In this document: piece by piece, positions 10,576-22,309 of the stretch
How positions within the stretch are numbered: position 1 is the stretch's first letter
How the letters are laid out: each line of letters opens with the position of its first letter
Origin: Persicaria tinctoria
Taxonomy: Eukaryota; Streptophyta; Magnoliopsida; Caryophyllales; Polygonaceae
DNA: 64,000 nt
Direction: 5' to 3'
Assembly: GCA_037127255.1 (NCBI GenBank)
Contig: JBANSL010000002.1
Location: 98,486,519 to 98,550,518, forward strand
Notes under the pieces: generated by a model
The model's database searches: none
What the model was told of the DNA's origin: nothing
The model's input: only the letters and a program-made list of their open reading frames with translations
Translations under genes and position numbers: made by a program

Positions 10576-12847
10576 TAGATGAAGACATTTATTCTATTTT
10601 GACTATTCTAAAATACTAATATTAAAAAAATAAAAAAAATACCGTGTGGTGTCGGATACTCGATAAGGGAAATATGTCGATCCGAATACGACACGATTAT
10701 TGTCATATTTTACCGTTTCATGTCATAATCGTGTTGTATATTTATCATTTCATATTTTTCTGCACAGCCCTAGTTGAGAGCGTCAGGAACCGAACTATGG
10801 ATGATTGAGCTAGAGACACGCTTAGGGACTGGGCTTATCACCTTCAATCCCAACTGGGCTAGCGAAGTTTACTAGTAATATTTTGATGATTGAAGATATG
10901 CTAGTACCATACTATCATACCTAAAAATAAAAATAAAAACTTTAAAACAGTTCGTGTCGGGTATCCGATAAGGAGATATGCCCGACACGAACACGAACAA
11001 TTTAATATCGTGTTTTAGCGGTGCGTGTCATTTTCGTGTCGTGTTATTTCGGTTTGTAAAGCTGAAAAAGGAATTAGGGTGCAATTTATCTCGATTTCGA
11101 CTCGTCAATAGTCGTTTTTGTCAATAGCCTCACTCGTCATTTTTTCTTATCTCATGTAATTGGATGTATTCAATATCCTATAAAAAAAGATTAAATATTC
11201 TATAAGGAAATGCTATATAAATGACTAGGTGTAATTTTATCTTATCTCATGTAATTGGATGTATGCAATATCTCATAATTTTATCTTATCTCATGTTTAT
11301 TTATTTTTTTTGATTTTTTTTGAGCAATTATCTCATGTAATTGGATGTTTTTTAGTGTTCTAGGTGTAGCTCTCTCGGGTAGATTATGGATGCGTTCACC
11401 CACGGGACTTCACTGGGTTGATGTTGTACAGAATTATACGGTATAGTTTAATGATGTAGAGTTTCTAGAATTTATAAATCATATGCCATATTCCAAAAGA
11501 GAATATTGAAATCCTTTAGTTGAACTGTTACATATGTTGATGGATATCATGGAAAGAGCCTTTCTACCAAGGACAAGGTTAACTTCAAAAGGGCCTTTTT
11601 GCCAGCAAGAGTGCAATGAGTTGTGCCACCTAAACAAAACTTGCTTTCTTCATGTCGAACCATAACATATGTGATATGTTAATGGATATCATGGACTGCA
11701 ACAGCTCCTACCAAGGAAAAGGTTATTTCAGGTTCACAAGATGAAAACTTTCAAGCATGACTTACCAAGAAAAATAAATAAATTAATAAATAATGCAACC
11801 CATTAGGCAAGATACCATCAGGAAACGACCCTACTGCATCATGATTCATGAGCCTTTCTGTTACACTTCTGGACGTTTGTTTTGTGAATACTACAGACAG
11901 TGATTTGAGGCAGTCTATAAACCTCTAACAAAAAATTTATGTTTAAAAGGAAAACTAAAGAACTGCTTCAAAAAATTCAACAATGATTTTGAGAATGACA
12001 TTGTTAAATCTAAACCTGAAACAGAGCCACTGCCAACCCAGCCCTTAAATGAAATGTGACTGTCATTATCATCTCCTATCTCAAGATTCTCAACAGAAAC
12101 AAAAGCAGATAATCCTTTCAAGATGTGATTTTCACAAGTTTATTTACCCCCACAATAGACAAAATCACTCTCTGTGGGGTTTTCCGCTAAAATAGAATAT
12201 GAACAGCTCGAGTCAGCAGATATGGAATTTTTCCTCTCCATATGATGTAGTCTTTCAGAAGAGTTGTCCTGTTCATTGTGATGTATTCTTTTTCATTGTC
12301 AACAACACATTTACCTGGAGGATTTGAGAATGGATTTTCAGCTGAGATATACTAAATGAAAATCTCCTTCCCTTTTTGGGCCTAAGATTGAAGCAAAAAT
12401 CAACAATCCATATAATTTCCTGGACTCCATCTGCATAAAGCAAAAGTTTGAATGCTTCACTATTTTGAAGTAAAAAAGAAAGGAGACAGAGAACAGGAAA
12501 GTGAGAGAGAGCAAATGATGTACAATTGTACATTACCTGATTCACAAGTCGACAGGAATATAGACGGGAATGGAGACAAGTTTGTGGGTAAATCCTCCCC
12601 ATCTTTCCAGCTGAAAGGATTGTCTGCTTTTGAGCTATTTTATGGTGTTCCTTCAATGTGATGAATGTTTATAACTTCAGATGGTTCGGTATTTTTTATT
12701 TTATTCCATGAGGCAATCCAAACAAAATTTTAAAGAGATACTGATGCATTGGATGTATGATTCTAAACAATAAACGAATGTTGCCAAAGCTGTTGAACCA
12801 ATGCAAATAATATCATACTGCCTAGCAACATCAGGAGTTACTGCCTA
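10576..12847. other. non-coding stretch with diverged repeats and coding-like scraps
   Basis: Contains two related segments (about 10,645-10,760 and 10,945-11,055) sharing gtgtcggatactcgataagg-type sequence. It also has three copies of atctcatgtaattggatgt between 11,144 and 11,345. On the minus strand 11,975-12,122 reads like an exon (motifs KGLSAFVSVENLEIGDDND and HISFKGWVGSG). On the + strand 12,530-12,640 ends in SPSFQLKGLSAFE, a similar KGLSAF sequence in the opposite orientation. I do not recognise the gene; these may be fragments of one exon series rearranged in inverted orientation. Confidence 0.45.
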
Positions 12848-14547
12848 GCAACATAGTCCATTGGACCATCTCCAACGGATCTTGGCTAGTGTGGAATGAC
12901 AAGATCAACTCTATCTATGATTGGCTCTGCCGGTATTCGTGCAATTCTAATAACATTCCTAGACTGAAGCATAAAAAGTACTGCATCTGACCCTAAAGAA
13001 TACCTGCTACCAAGCTTCAGAACTTGGTCACATCTGCCTTAAAATAGGAGACTTTTCTTTGATATTGCAGATTCTATATGGATAGATTCTGAACTTGGAC
13101 AGCTCTGGATTTATTGATATTTTAAATTTGTAACTCTCAAATGCACAGATACTGTCATGGGCCAAAAATCCAGTAAACTCATAAGCTTTTCTCCAAAGCT
13201 AATCTACATCTGAATGGATTATCACTTAAAGGACCCTAGAAATTACCCTAAAACTCTGAATGCAAAAAATGGGTGAAAGTTGCAAACCAATGAAGAAACA
13301 AATTAGGCTATGAAGACAACAAAACAGATGGGGAAAAAGTACTATATCTCAAATCTAAGCCTGCCTCAAGTTCGACGATCAATCAGCATGACAGCAAGCT
13401 TAAGAGTATGACAGATAGGGGGAAAACAAATGACAATAAATAATTATACTGGGAAACAATCATAGCAATTGTAGAAATTGTCATTAATAAACTCTTAGAA
13501 ACTTCATGAACAAAGCCAAAATATATAGAGAGAACATCTAGAACAATATATCAATATCATCATCTATTTTTTTTTTGTAACACTCAAAAACTCTCAACCT
13601 GAGCTACCAATACCATTAGTTGATTTCTTGAGCCTTCCGCTTTTGATTCCTTCTCTTCTCCCAAGCACTCTTTTGTATTTGTGTCACCTTTTCATTGTCG
13701 ATATTGTACCAATACAACGTTCCGTTCTTCTTACATACCAGCAACATTAATTTTCTGTCATCTTGGCACTTGTATAGCATCATCGGTTCTATCATATACC
13801 GCCTAAAGACGTTTCTGCTTAGCCTATAAATGTCAATGCTTAAAAGCCTCGTCCATGACTCACTGACCCCGTACTCTCCCATCGTCCACACACTAAGACT
13901 ACTACGTTCCGGATGAGTCCAACAACACAGGCGTCCGCCAAATTCGGCTACCACTAGTGAATCAAGATAAGCAGGCCATGTCAGTGGCGGCAACTGCATT
14001 TCCCCGAACCTTCGAGTATGTAGATCGTAGTAACGATCACATCTGGGGGGACCTTTATACCTTGGTCTAACAACCCAATGAAGAACACCATTAAAGGAGC
14101 AAGCTTGTCGGCGGATGTTGAAGTAGTCCGACCAGTGATATGCAGCGGAAGGGAAGCCTTCAAATGACCTCTAAGCATCGTCTCTGAAGCTGTAAACCCA
14201 AAAAAGGCTGCCGTCCCTCTCCCAAAACACCATCAGCTTATAATCGTCACTATAACGATCATAACCAAAGCATAACATACGCAGGAGGAGACGGACTTTA
14301 CCTGTTCTGCTGCTTTGGTTACGGCTCCGGTGATCGAGTTGTAGAGAAATAGGCGACCGCTTTCGGCGACGAAACAAGCTGTTCCGCTGCAAGATTCCGA
14401 AAGCAAGTGAGGGATGAAGTCGTCGTCTTGCAGATCTATTGCAATGCTGTTCACCGCGAAGGGAGGATTGCGGCCGGCGATCTCTCTGTTACACTCCTTT
14501 CTCGTAACATAGTAGGCGGTGTTTTCAATAATCAATATAGAAGAAGG
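12848..14547. repeat. segmental duplication, copy B (left part)
   Basis: Collinear with copy A at 8286-10,098. It is interrupted at 14,547 by the copia-type element and resumes at 21,133, where the missing F-box-encoding portion continues to about 21,285. Confidence 0.9.
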
Positions 14548-14849
14548 TGTTGGTAATAATGCTTAATAAAGGTTTTATAAAAGAGTTTTATTTTCTCCAT
14601 TCCTATCGAAGTTAAAAAGAAAAGGGGAAAAGTATTTTTAACCTGTTTGAGAATTTTCCTAAAAAAAACTGGGTTTTGGTGGGAGAGTGGGGTTGTTCCA
14701 ACCCACGTTCTCTTCCTCTTAAAAGGCTTTTAGGTTTTAGAAGAAGCAGTGGGGTTTTCCACCTTCTTCGTTCTCTGAGTAACGTTCTGAGTTCCTGTTT
14801 TCAATGAGTTTGATTAATTTTAGAAATCGGTTGATGGTTTTTACTAACA
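14548..14849 (+). repeat. 5' LTR (302 bp)
   Basis: Aligns with the 3' LTR from TGTTGG to ACTAACA. It lacks an internal block of about 180 bp that the 3' LTR has between gttctgagttcctg and ttttcaatgagtttg, so the deletion followed insertion or occurred by template switching. Confidence 0.92.
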
Positions 14850-14959
14850 ATTTAGAAGCGATTTTTGTGTTAGTATTAACCGGTTGAATTAATAGTTTGA
14901 TTTCCTACCGATTTGAGGAGTCAGAAGGTTCCTTTTTTGCATCAAATGCTACGACGCTG

Positions 14960-15450
14960 CTCAATTAATTGGATCTGATGGATGACTTCTTCAAGTCCTC
15001 GCCGGCACAGTGGAGGAAACGCACATCGTTCGCTGTTCAGTCCTGTTGAGGAGATCCTGCTGCACAGGGGAGGCGAGGATGAACGGATGGGCGAAGGAGT
15101 CGGCGGTAATCGTGGACAAGATGCAACCGGCGTCGTCAATCAGCGACCCGAGAATGTCGGAGACACGAAGAACCGGCGCGAATCGAACAGATCGACTGGC
15201 GTCAGATCCGGAGTCTCGAACGATATCTCTCGGAGGTGTACAATGTCGCTGGCGTTTCCAGCTCTTTGTCTTCATTTTCCTTGCCGTCGGAATTGTTGTT
15301 GTTACAGTACAGGATGTCCTCCGCGTCGCCTCCGCTGTCTTGTTCCTCCGGTGAATCTTAAGTGTGACGGAGATGTCATTCCCGACGAGTGCTTTGACGA
15401 CGAACTGATATATCGGGTTAGACGGTTAGTGATGGTTAATTAATTGAACT
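14960..15450 (+). other. GC-richer coding-like stretch inside the LTR element
   Basis: Overlapping open frames on both strands (114-153 codons) in a GC-richer block that contrasts with the AT-rich surroundings. In one + frame a segment reads WAKESAVIVDKMQPASSISD; in another ERYLSEVYNVAGVSSSLSS. No single frame is long and none matches a family I know. It could be a captured, frameshifted host-gene piece. Confidence 0.3.
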
Positions 15451-15994
15451 TTTATTTTTAATTAATTAATCCATGTGGGGAATTTAGAGTAGCATATCTA
15501 TTCTGACTTGGTGATCAATTGGAGAACACTCCTGCTTCGATTCCATTCCAATGTGATTTATTAATTCCAACCATATTAAATAAAAAGATTTTGAGGGTGA
15601 TGGTCGATTTGATATTGGTTGGTTAATTAATTGATTGGGTGACCCACTTAATTTGATGTTTTAACTGTGCATATATATGTATGTACAGTCATATACATTG
15701 AGCTTAGAACCTTAGCTGTTCAATTGGATGAATCTATGAGAATGAGATGATACTTGCTCAAATTTGCGCACGATTAGCATGATTCTATATACAAACTAAT
15801 GTTTTGTTTGTGTGATTCATTTTATTTTGACGTTGATGCGTAATTTTGGATTTGTGTTTGTGCTTGAGGTACTGGTACAAGAGAAGCTTGAGAACTTGTC
15901 GCAGTTGTTGCAGTTGTTGCATGTTGGGACATTTGAACTGAGTCGAGTCGGGCTGCTAGTGTTCTTATGATGGAGCTTTGCTAAAAGAGGCTTT

Positions 15995-16025
<31 letters not shown>

Positions 16026-17799
16026 TTTGCTTAATTGGGTCGCTAAGCCGCACGTGAAGCTATGAGGTTGCCAAAGAGTCCAAGGGTTGATGTTATGGAC
16101 ATAAATGACTCTATTCTTTCGGGGATTAAACGACGAAAAATTGAGTAATTGGATAAGCAAGTGTTCCTGTATTGAGCCGGTGAGTTTGCAATGAGCCAAG
16201 TAAGTACACCCCTTACTAAAGTGATGGCACATATATATAAATATATATACACACACATATGTCGAGCTCAGTGTAATTACTAATCAGTATATCTTGCTTA
16301 GTACTAATGAAAGTACCAAAGTATGTAGTGATCTACTTGATTTGATTGATTTACTGAGGGCGAGGGCGATTGTTTGAGTAGAATTTCTTAATTGAAGGCC
16401 TAGTAGGTACCTATATTAATTGCATATATATGTAATTTGTCTTCAATGGAAAGAATATATTTATATATATAACCATCATCGATTTGTCTTGTGAATTCAA
16501 TCACAGTTGAAGCATGAAACTCATTTGAATTTATGCAAAGTGACAAAAACATAGTCATGTATGTGTCATATGTTGCAGTATTCTATCTAAGTGGGTTTCC
16601 TTTGTTATAGTGGGTTAATCCCAGCATAACTTGTGACATTTTGTGATGGTACGAGGGCCAAATACACGAGTTGAATGTGGATGGAGTTGTGTTGGCACAT
16701 CAACGACAAAACTTGGTTGATAGGGGTTGAGGAAAGGGACGACAATCCATAATGGTGGTGATGACTCTACAACGGAGTTCAGGTAAGAGACACTCTGGTG
16801 TCTCTAGCTAGTTCTAGGCCAAGCAGCACGTGATGAAATGACCTTACATTAAACCGATTCAAGCTATGAATAAGTAAGCCTACTTATATGCCAATGCAGA
16901 TAAGGTAAGCGCAACCAAATTTTCATTGATATATATCATATCATTCTTTAACTTGGTTTTGCTGATCAAAATATATGTGATATGTGCATAAACTTGCTAA
17001 ATACCTTTTTAATCTGTTATCGAGAGGACCACTAGATTGTTTGAGTTACTTTATTGTTAAACTCTAAAAGCAAGTGTGGTAAAGGTGTTATATATATCAC
17101 ATTAGATGATCTTTAGATATACCAAGTTACATGCGTTGGCTAAGATCAAAGATGTAGTAGGAAGAATTGTTCTTGATATATGCATATGAGACATAAAACC
17201 AACTCGATTAGAACCAAACTATTTAGATCCTTCTCTTGTAGGAAATAAGATACCACATGAGAGACATTAGACAAACCCTCTTAAGGTTTGGAAATGACTT
17301 AAGAGTCTATCTAGTCATGTATATGAGAAATGTGGGGGTGTTTAACTAAAGTGGTTGTACTTTCCTTTAAGTGAGATGGTGTTGGATCTAATATGGTTCA
17401 TTATATATATACTTGTTGGTTGTGATGAGAACAATTGCATTGCTTATGTGCTTGGATGATATAAATACGTGTGAATATCATGGTGCTGAGTTTTTAGCGA
17501 TGTTTAATTTTAAGTAAAATCATAATAGTATTCTTGTATGTGTGCTCATGTCTATATCTTTGTCTTTACTTGATTCAAATGATGAGAATGAATCTAATGA
17601 GCTTAGAGGAGTAATAGACATATAATTGAAACTAGATATGAGTTTAAGTTTGAGACAACTCTGTTGGATGAACTCGTATATGTGAATTAAAGTGAGATAC
17701 CTCTTATTTATGTTCTTAAGTTAGAAGATGAACTTAGAACACTTAAAGAGGTTATGAGTTCAACCTATACTAGTTTCTTCCAAAAGATGTTATAGTCAA
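15451..17799. other. interior of the LTR element, largely unrecognisable
   Basis: AT-rich, many stops in all frames. Microsatellite-like (TG)n(TA)n runs occur at about 15,994-16,026 and 16,231-16,259. Presumably eroded gag-pol sequence plus secondary insertions; I cannot assign domains before 17,800. Confidence 0.4.
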
Positions 17800-18950
17800 G
17801 GAATCTATTATGTGTATCCCTTCTTGGGAACTAGTTGACTTGCCTAGAGGTATCAAAACCATTTAGTGTAAATGGATCTCTAAAAGAAATTTTAGAACAG
17901 ATGGTTCTATTATAAGGTTTAAGGCAAGACTAGTGGTTAAAGGATTCATACAAAATATGAAATTGATTTCTTTAATGCATATTCTCTAATGATTAAGATT
18001 GCCATTTATATTTATTATTTGCTTTAGCATCTAATTATAAATTGGCAGTGCATCAATGGATGTTAAACTGTATTCTAAATGATGATCTAGAGAAAGAGAT
18101 ATGTGGAACAGCCTACGGGCATGTGGTTCCAAGAAAAGAGAATCTTGTGTTCACTTAAGAAATCAATATATGACTTTAACCAAGCATATTTGAAATGTTA
18201 TGAGGATTTTACCAAACTGTGTTGAAGTTTTGGTTTTGAGTATATAATGCATGTTTTATACCAAGATGTATTACATTGGTTACATGCCTTTATATGTAAA
18301 TGAGATGAAGATATTTGGCACTAACATGCATATGATAAATGAAACTAAACATTTGTTTCCTCTCGCTTTGAGATGAAAAATATGGGTGAAGTTGATGTGT
18401 TTCTAAGTGTTAAAGAAACTAGAAAAAAATGAAATTGTTTCATTCCATTATGTAGAGAAATGTTGAAAAGGTGTGATAATTTTATCGTTGTGTCAGTATG
18501 ATCGAACATTCTAATTATGATGATGTTATAGCTCCACTAGTGATTTTGTTTTGACATTATGTGGTGGTGCTATATTGTGAAAATCATCAAAATTGTCATG
18601 TTTGCTAGATCGACTATGAAATGTATATGAGATCATAGTTTTAGATTTAGCTGGACAAGAGAAAGAGGTTGAGAATGTTATAACTGGCTTATTTACCTTG
18701 TGGGGGCATGAAGCTCTATGTAATTCTCTACATTGTGACTCACATTTGTTTTTGTGTAGCTAGTAGCAATACAGAAACTAGCAAGAAGAGACACACGCAG
18801 ATTCGACATAAAGTTATGAGATAGCTGATTACAAATGGTGTCATCTATTTGGAGAGTGTGAAGTCCGAGAGGAACTTGATGGTCTATTGACAAAAGGGCT
18901 TAATAAGAGACTAGCCTTTGAGTTGTCTAAGGGAATGAGATTCAAACCCA
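17800..18950 (+). pseudogene. copia reverse transcriptase/RNase H remnant
   Basis: Translation in shifting frames gives copia pol signatures in the right order. ELVDLPRG, CKW and DGSI, then FKARLVVKGF, fall at about 17,830-17,950. GHVVPRKENLVF is at about 18,120. SHYVEK-like FHYVEKC is at about 18,450. An RNase H tail resembles RHKVMR and VKSERNL at about 18,805-18,880. Stops and frameshifts are frequent, and the catalytic YVDD motif is not recoverable. In an intact copia element this polyprotein part copies the genomic RNA into cDNA. Here it is dead. Confidence 0.75.
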
Positions 18951-18959
18951 TATGACACC

Positions 18960-20099
18960 CGATTGAGATCACCTATTACCTGCAATGTAACTTTTCCTGT
19001 TACATGATTTTTATTGGTCCAACTTTTAATCATTTATCTAATTAAAAATAATAAATATTAAGCAAATCTTAATTAAAAAGATAAATCTGATTTACAGAAT
19101 TATTAAAAAAAATGCCTAATTTATCTCATCATCTTCCCAGTTTAGTTCAAATTCTTCCCTGTAATTTTTTTTTTTCGATTGGGTTGCCGTTCATCTAATT
19201 TCCTGGTTGCAGTAAATCAGAGGTACCAATATGTCTAAGTCAAGTTTGCATCTTGATCTTCAAGAGGAAAATTCATGCTTTTGGTGCTTTCTTTTACCCC
19301 TAAAATCTCTCAATGTTGTGAACTCTCGTTTTAATTTCAACATACACTAGAAAATATTGCACCACAAACACAATTGCGTCATTGATTAGAATTCGAGCAT
19401 GATGAAGATATGGAAAATTCTTGTCGAGATGATGAAATAACAGAACCATTTCGTTTTAAGGTATTTGAACAAGTCCATTCCAATAATCTGTATGGAGGTT
19501 GCATCCGAGGATGAAATCGTGGAGCCACTTCATTCTAATTTATCAAGCGAGATTGTTCCAAGAATTGGTATGGAGTTTGTATCCGAGAATGCGTCTTACG
19601 AGTTCTACAATGCTTATGCGTTGAGAATAACACTTCGTTGTTTTCGAAGGTTTGGATTAATCCATGGGAGATGTGTTGAACTCGGATTTGGATGTGAGAG
19701 CAATCGGGGTTCGGGTGGGATTAGGGTTTGGATTTGAAGGCTCGTATGAAATTGGGCGATGACATGGCTAATGAGTGGATTTTCAAAGGATCGATCGGTG
19801 AAAACATTTGGAGACATGGACGACCTTTGGAGGTAATTCTCAAAGCATAAGCAATAGTAGTGCAGTACAGTCCCAAATTGAGAAGAAGAGGGGTGGTGTG
19901 GGTGTACATCCATATCTACAAGTCTACAACACAGAAGGCAATTATTATTATTTTTTTAATTTTGAAAATCAGATTTAACATTTTAATTAAGATTTGCTGA
20001 ATATTTATTATTTCTAATTAGATAAATGATTAATAGGTGGACCAATAGAAATCATGTAACGGGAAAAGTTACATTGTAGGTAATAGGTGATCCAAATCC
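18960..20099. mobile_element. non-autonomous Mutator-like element nested in the LTR element
   Basis: Long terminal inverted repeats of about 130 bp (gatcacctattacctgcaat onward; reverse complement at 19,965-20,099) are bounded by a perfect 9-bp duplication tatgacacc (18,951-18,959 and 20,100-20,108). A 9-bp duplication and long TIRs are the Mutator hallmark. It inserted just downstream of the copia RNase H region. It carries a FAR1-like fragment. Confidence 0.85.
19465..19737 (+). pseudogene. FAR1/FHY3-type DNA-binding domain fragment
   Basis: A 90-codon open frame contains IVPRIGMEFVSENASYEFYN followed by AYALRI. This resembles the start of the FAR1 zinc-binding domain (consensus GMEF-x-S-x-x-x-A-x-x-FYN-x-YA). 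The reading deteriorates right after this point and the zinc-ligand cysteines that should follow are not seen. FAR1/FHY3 transcription factors derive from Mutator-like transposases. A fragment inside a Mutator-type element is thus either the eroded N terminus of its own transposase or a captured FAR1-related exon. Too short to be functional. Confidence 0.6.
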
Positions 20100-20646
20100 T
20101 ATGACACCACATCTCATTCCCATGACAGGTGTATTGAGAAAGGTTGAGTCATGTACCCTTAATGAGTCCATAGCCCAGAGTTGGGTGGTCCTATTGAGAA
20201 GGACTTGATGGATTCACCGAATATGGAAGAGGATGAGCATAATGCTCTTAATGGTTCCATAGCCCTAATAAGGGTGGTCTATGTGAGATAGACTTGATGG
20301 AACTACCTACGAGAGTGTGAAGGGGTTGGTCACCTTCTATGGAAGACTAGGGTGGTCTTTCTAGAGCACTCTTCAGCACCCAAGGTATGAGATGACCACA
20401 TACATATTTGAGGATCTTATCGCGGAATCACCAGGATCGTGGTGAAGGTATGTGCTGTTGAGGTCAACTCGCGAGTCTGGAAGTTCAAGATTCGTTCACT
20501 TCTATGACAAGCGAGGCACTCAGCTTCACTATGTGTTGGTTCAAGACTTGTTCACCAGCATTTAAGTATCTTCTCCATAAAACCAGCTCAGAACGTTGTT
20601 TTCAAAGTTGTTTTAAAAAACTTATTTCCTCGCATTTGTGGGGGAT

Positions 20647-21132
20647 TGTTGGGAATAATGCTTAATAAAGGTTTTATAAAAGAGTTTTATTTTCTCCATT
20701 CCTATCGAAGTTAAAAAGAAAAGGGGAAAAGTATTTTTAACCTGTTTGAGAATTTTCCTTAAAAAAACTGGGTTTTGGTGGGAGAGTGGGGTTGTTCCAA
20801 CCCACGTTCTCTTCCTCTTAAAAGGCTTTTAGGTTTTAGAAGAAGCAGTGGGGTTTTTCCACCTTCTTCGTTCTCTGAGAAACGTTCTGAGTTCCTGGAA
20901 AGATTCCAAATCTCCTTTGGCGAGTGCACGCGATCGGAGGTGCTGTGTAACCTTGGGGGTGATGCCTGAAGCCGACTTGCACCATGGTCGGGGCGAAATC
21001 GCTTCTAAGGCAGTGGGTTCGGATATACACCACGCCACAACAATTTGTGCATTTTGAGATAAGTTTTCTACTTTGATTTTCAATGAGTTTGATCAATTTT
21101 AGAAATCGGTACGTTGATGGTTTTTACTAACA
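20647..21132 (+). repeat. 3' LTR (486 bp)
   Basis: Starts TGTTGGGAATAATGC right after a polypurine run and ends ACTAACA before the gaagg duplication. It contains about 180 bp (20,895-21,080) absent from the 5' LTR. Confidence 0.92.
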
Positions 21133-21407
21133 GAAGGCAAGAGATGTGAAACGGTTTAAGAATTTGGGATCGTCGGTGAGATTCTTCCATTCCTTTGACA
21201 CGAGCTTGCATACCGGAATCGATTCAAATGGAAGGAGTAGGAGGATTTTTACGAGTATGTCTCGAGGGAGAAGCAAAATTGATTGATTTGTTTTATTTAA
21301 TGATTTTAGGGAGTAATAACTACACAACTTACCAGATTAATTAATGACACTTTAAATAATACTCCGTACTAACCTATCTAACAACATTCTATTACAATAT
21401 TAAAAGG

Positions 21408-22211
21408 GGCATTCTAGGAAAAGATGGATATCGTCCTCCTGACCATAGGCAATTGACACACTTATATCCCAAAACAGAGATATGGACCAAATCATGCACT
21501 TTCTTAGTACCAATCTCTCTAAGGAAAACAAGCAAAATCTAGCTTTCCGGTGGTGGACCATATGGCATACGAGAAATCAAGCAATCTTCAGAAATGTTCC
21601 AATTCCGTCCGCGGAAAGTATTAAAAAACCCATCTTAGGAAACGTAGAAAATTGGAAGAGAGCTGACAAACTATATCCACCCAAAAAGAATACAAACATG
21701 AAACAGGAACAAAAACAGTTGAGATCCCAGGGAAAAAGGAACTTATGGAAAAAACCACCCATTGGCTGGCTTAAGTTAAACTTTGATGGTTCATCTATAT
21801 CGTCCACAAAAATGATGGGCGGTCATACGCCACTAATGGCAGAAGCAATTGCGCTAAGGCAAGGGATCGAAAAGGCAAAAGAACTCAACTTAAACAACTT
21901 AATAATTGAGGGTGACTCTAAGATAATTACGGATGCCTTACGAACAAACACCAAATGTCCCTGGGAAATTGAGCTTATATTGGCTGACATTCGAACCCTT
22001 CTTATCGAGTTAGAGAACGTACGAATTTCTCACATTCCCCGCATTGGTAACCGAGTGGCAGATAAGGTTGCACACCTTAGCTACTCTACCAGGGGAACCA
22101 ATTTCTATACTGATACAGGTCTCCTTGACCTCATCCGACAGGATGCTTTCGGGTAGAGGGTCCCGTGTCCCATCCGAATTCTTACCTAATCAAAAAAAAA
22201 AAAAAAAAAAA
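21408..22211 (+). mobile_element. 5'-truncated LINE with 5' inversion
   Basis: Bounded by a perfect 17-bp duplication attacaatattaaaagg (21,391-21,407 and 22,212-22,228). It ends in a poly-A tail (22,192-22,211). The first ~70 bases (21,408-21,478) are in opposite orientation to the rest. Their reverse complement encodes QEDDIHLFLECP, the zinc-finger region that should precede the RNase H domain, and matches the other LINE in this window. The junction is therefore an internal inversion of the kind produced by twin priming during L1-type target-primed reverse transcription. Confidence 0.92.
21482..22156 (+). CDS. LINE ORF2 C-terminal RNase H domain (fragment)
   Basis: Open frame of 224 codons. 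After a stretch typical of the region between the zf-RVT finger and RNase H (FRWWTIWHTRNQAIF), it shows the RNase H core: KLNFDGSS (first catalytic Asp), GGHTPLMAEAIALRQG (Glu), LIIEGDSKIITDAL (second Asp) and HIPRIGNRVADKVAHL (final Asp). About ten residues after the first Asp are lost relative to the second LINE at 59,046 (which keeps a GYIIREW segment), which would damage the fold. The activity removes RNA from RNA-DNA hybrids. With reverse transcriptase and endonuclease missing, this copy is dead on arrival. Confidence 0.85.
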   Translation: MDQIMHFLSTNLSKENKQNLAFRWWTIWHTRNQAIFRNVPIPSAESIKKPILGNVENWKRADKLYPPKKNTNMKQEQKQLRSQGKRNLWKKPPIGWLKLNFDGSSISSTKMMGGHTPLMAEAIALRQGIEKAKELNLNNLIIEGDSKIITDALRTNTKCPWEIELILADIRTLLIELENVRISHIPRIGNRVADKVAHLSYSTRGTNFYTDTGLLDLIRQDAFG

Positions 22212-22309
22212 ATTACAATATTAAAAGGAATCTGTAATTACAATTTGTCCAATGGTCTAAATCGTCAATTTTGTATAAACTTGGTGAGATGTACAGTCGA
22301 TCATTACTA

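Larger units (their letters stand above)
14548..21132 (+). mobile_element. degenerate Ty1/copia-type LTR retrotransposon
   Basis: Flanked by the direct duplication gaagg (14,543-14,547 and 21,133-21,137). Both LTRs begin TGTTGG and end ACTAACA. The 3' LTR is preceded by a polypurine tract (tgtggggga, about 20,638-20,645), which fixes the + orientation. The interior holds eroded copia reverse transcriptase/RNase H sequence (17,800-18,950). The nested element 18,960-20,099 sits just after RNase H. No intact gag, protease or integrase is visible, and the region after the 5' LTR does not show the usual tggtatcagagc primer site. It splits F-box copy B. Confidence 0.9.
13616..21321 (-). pseudogene. 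F-box/FBA-type pseudogene, copy B, split by an LTR element
   Basis: The F-box half lies at 21,138-21,321 on the minus strand (LPRDILVKILLLLPFESIPV, CKLVSKEWKNLTDDPKFLNR). The FBA half lies at 13,616-14,540 (NTAYYVTRKECNREIAG through YWYNIDNEKVTQIQKSAWEK). The gap is exactly the LTR element 14,548-21,132 with target duplication gaagg. Independent lesions are a one-base loss in tgttatgctttggt (about 14,265, where copy A has tgttatggctttggt) and a TAG at 14,171-14,173 where copy A has TGG. The C-terminal frame from about 14,170 down to 13,616 is otherwise open and longer than in copy A (it keeps DSLVVAEFGGRLCCW). So the two copies complement each other's deletions, and the ancestral gene was a normal F-box/FBA protein. 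Start and upstream limits are uncertain. Confidence 0.85.
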
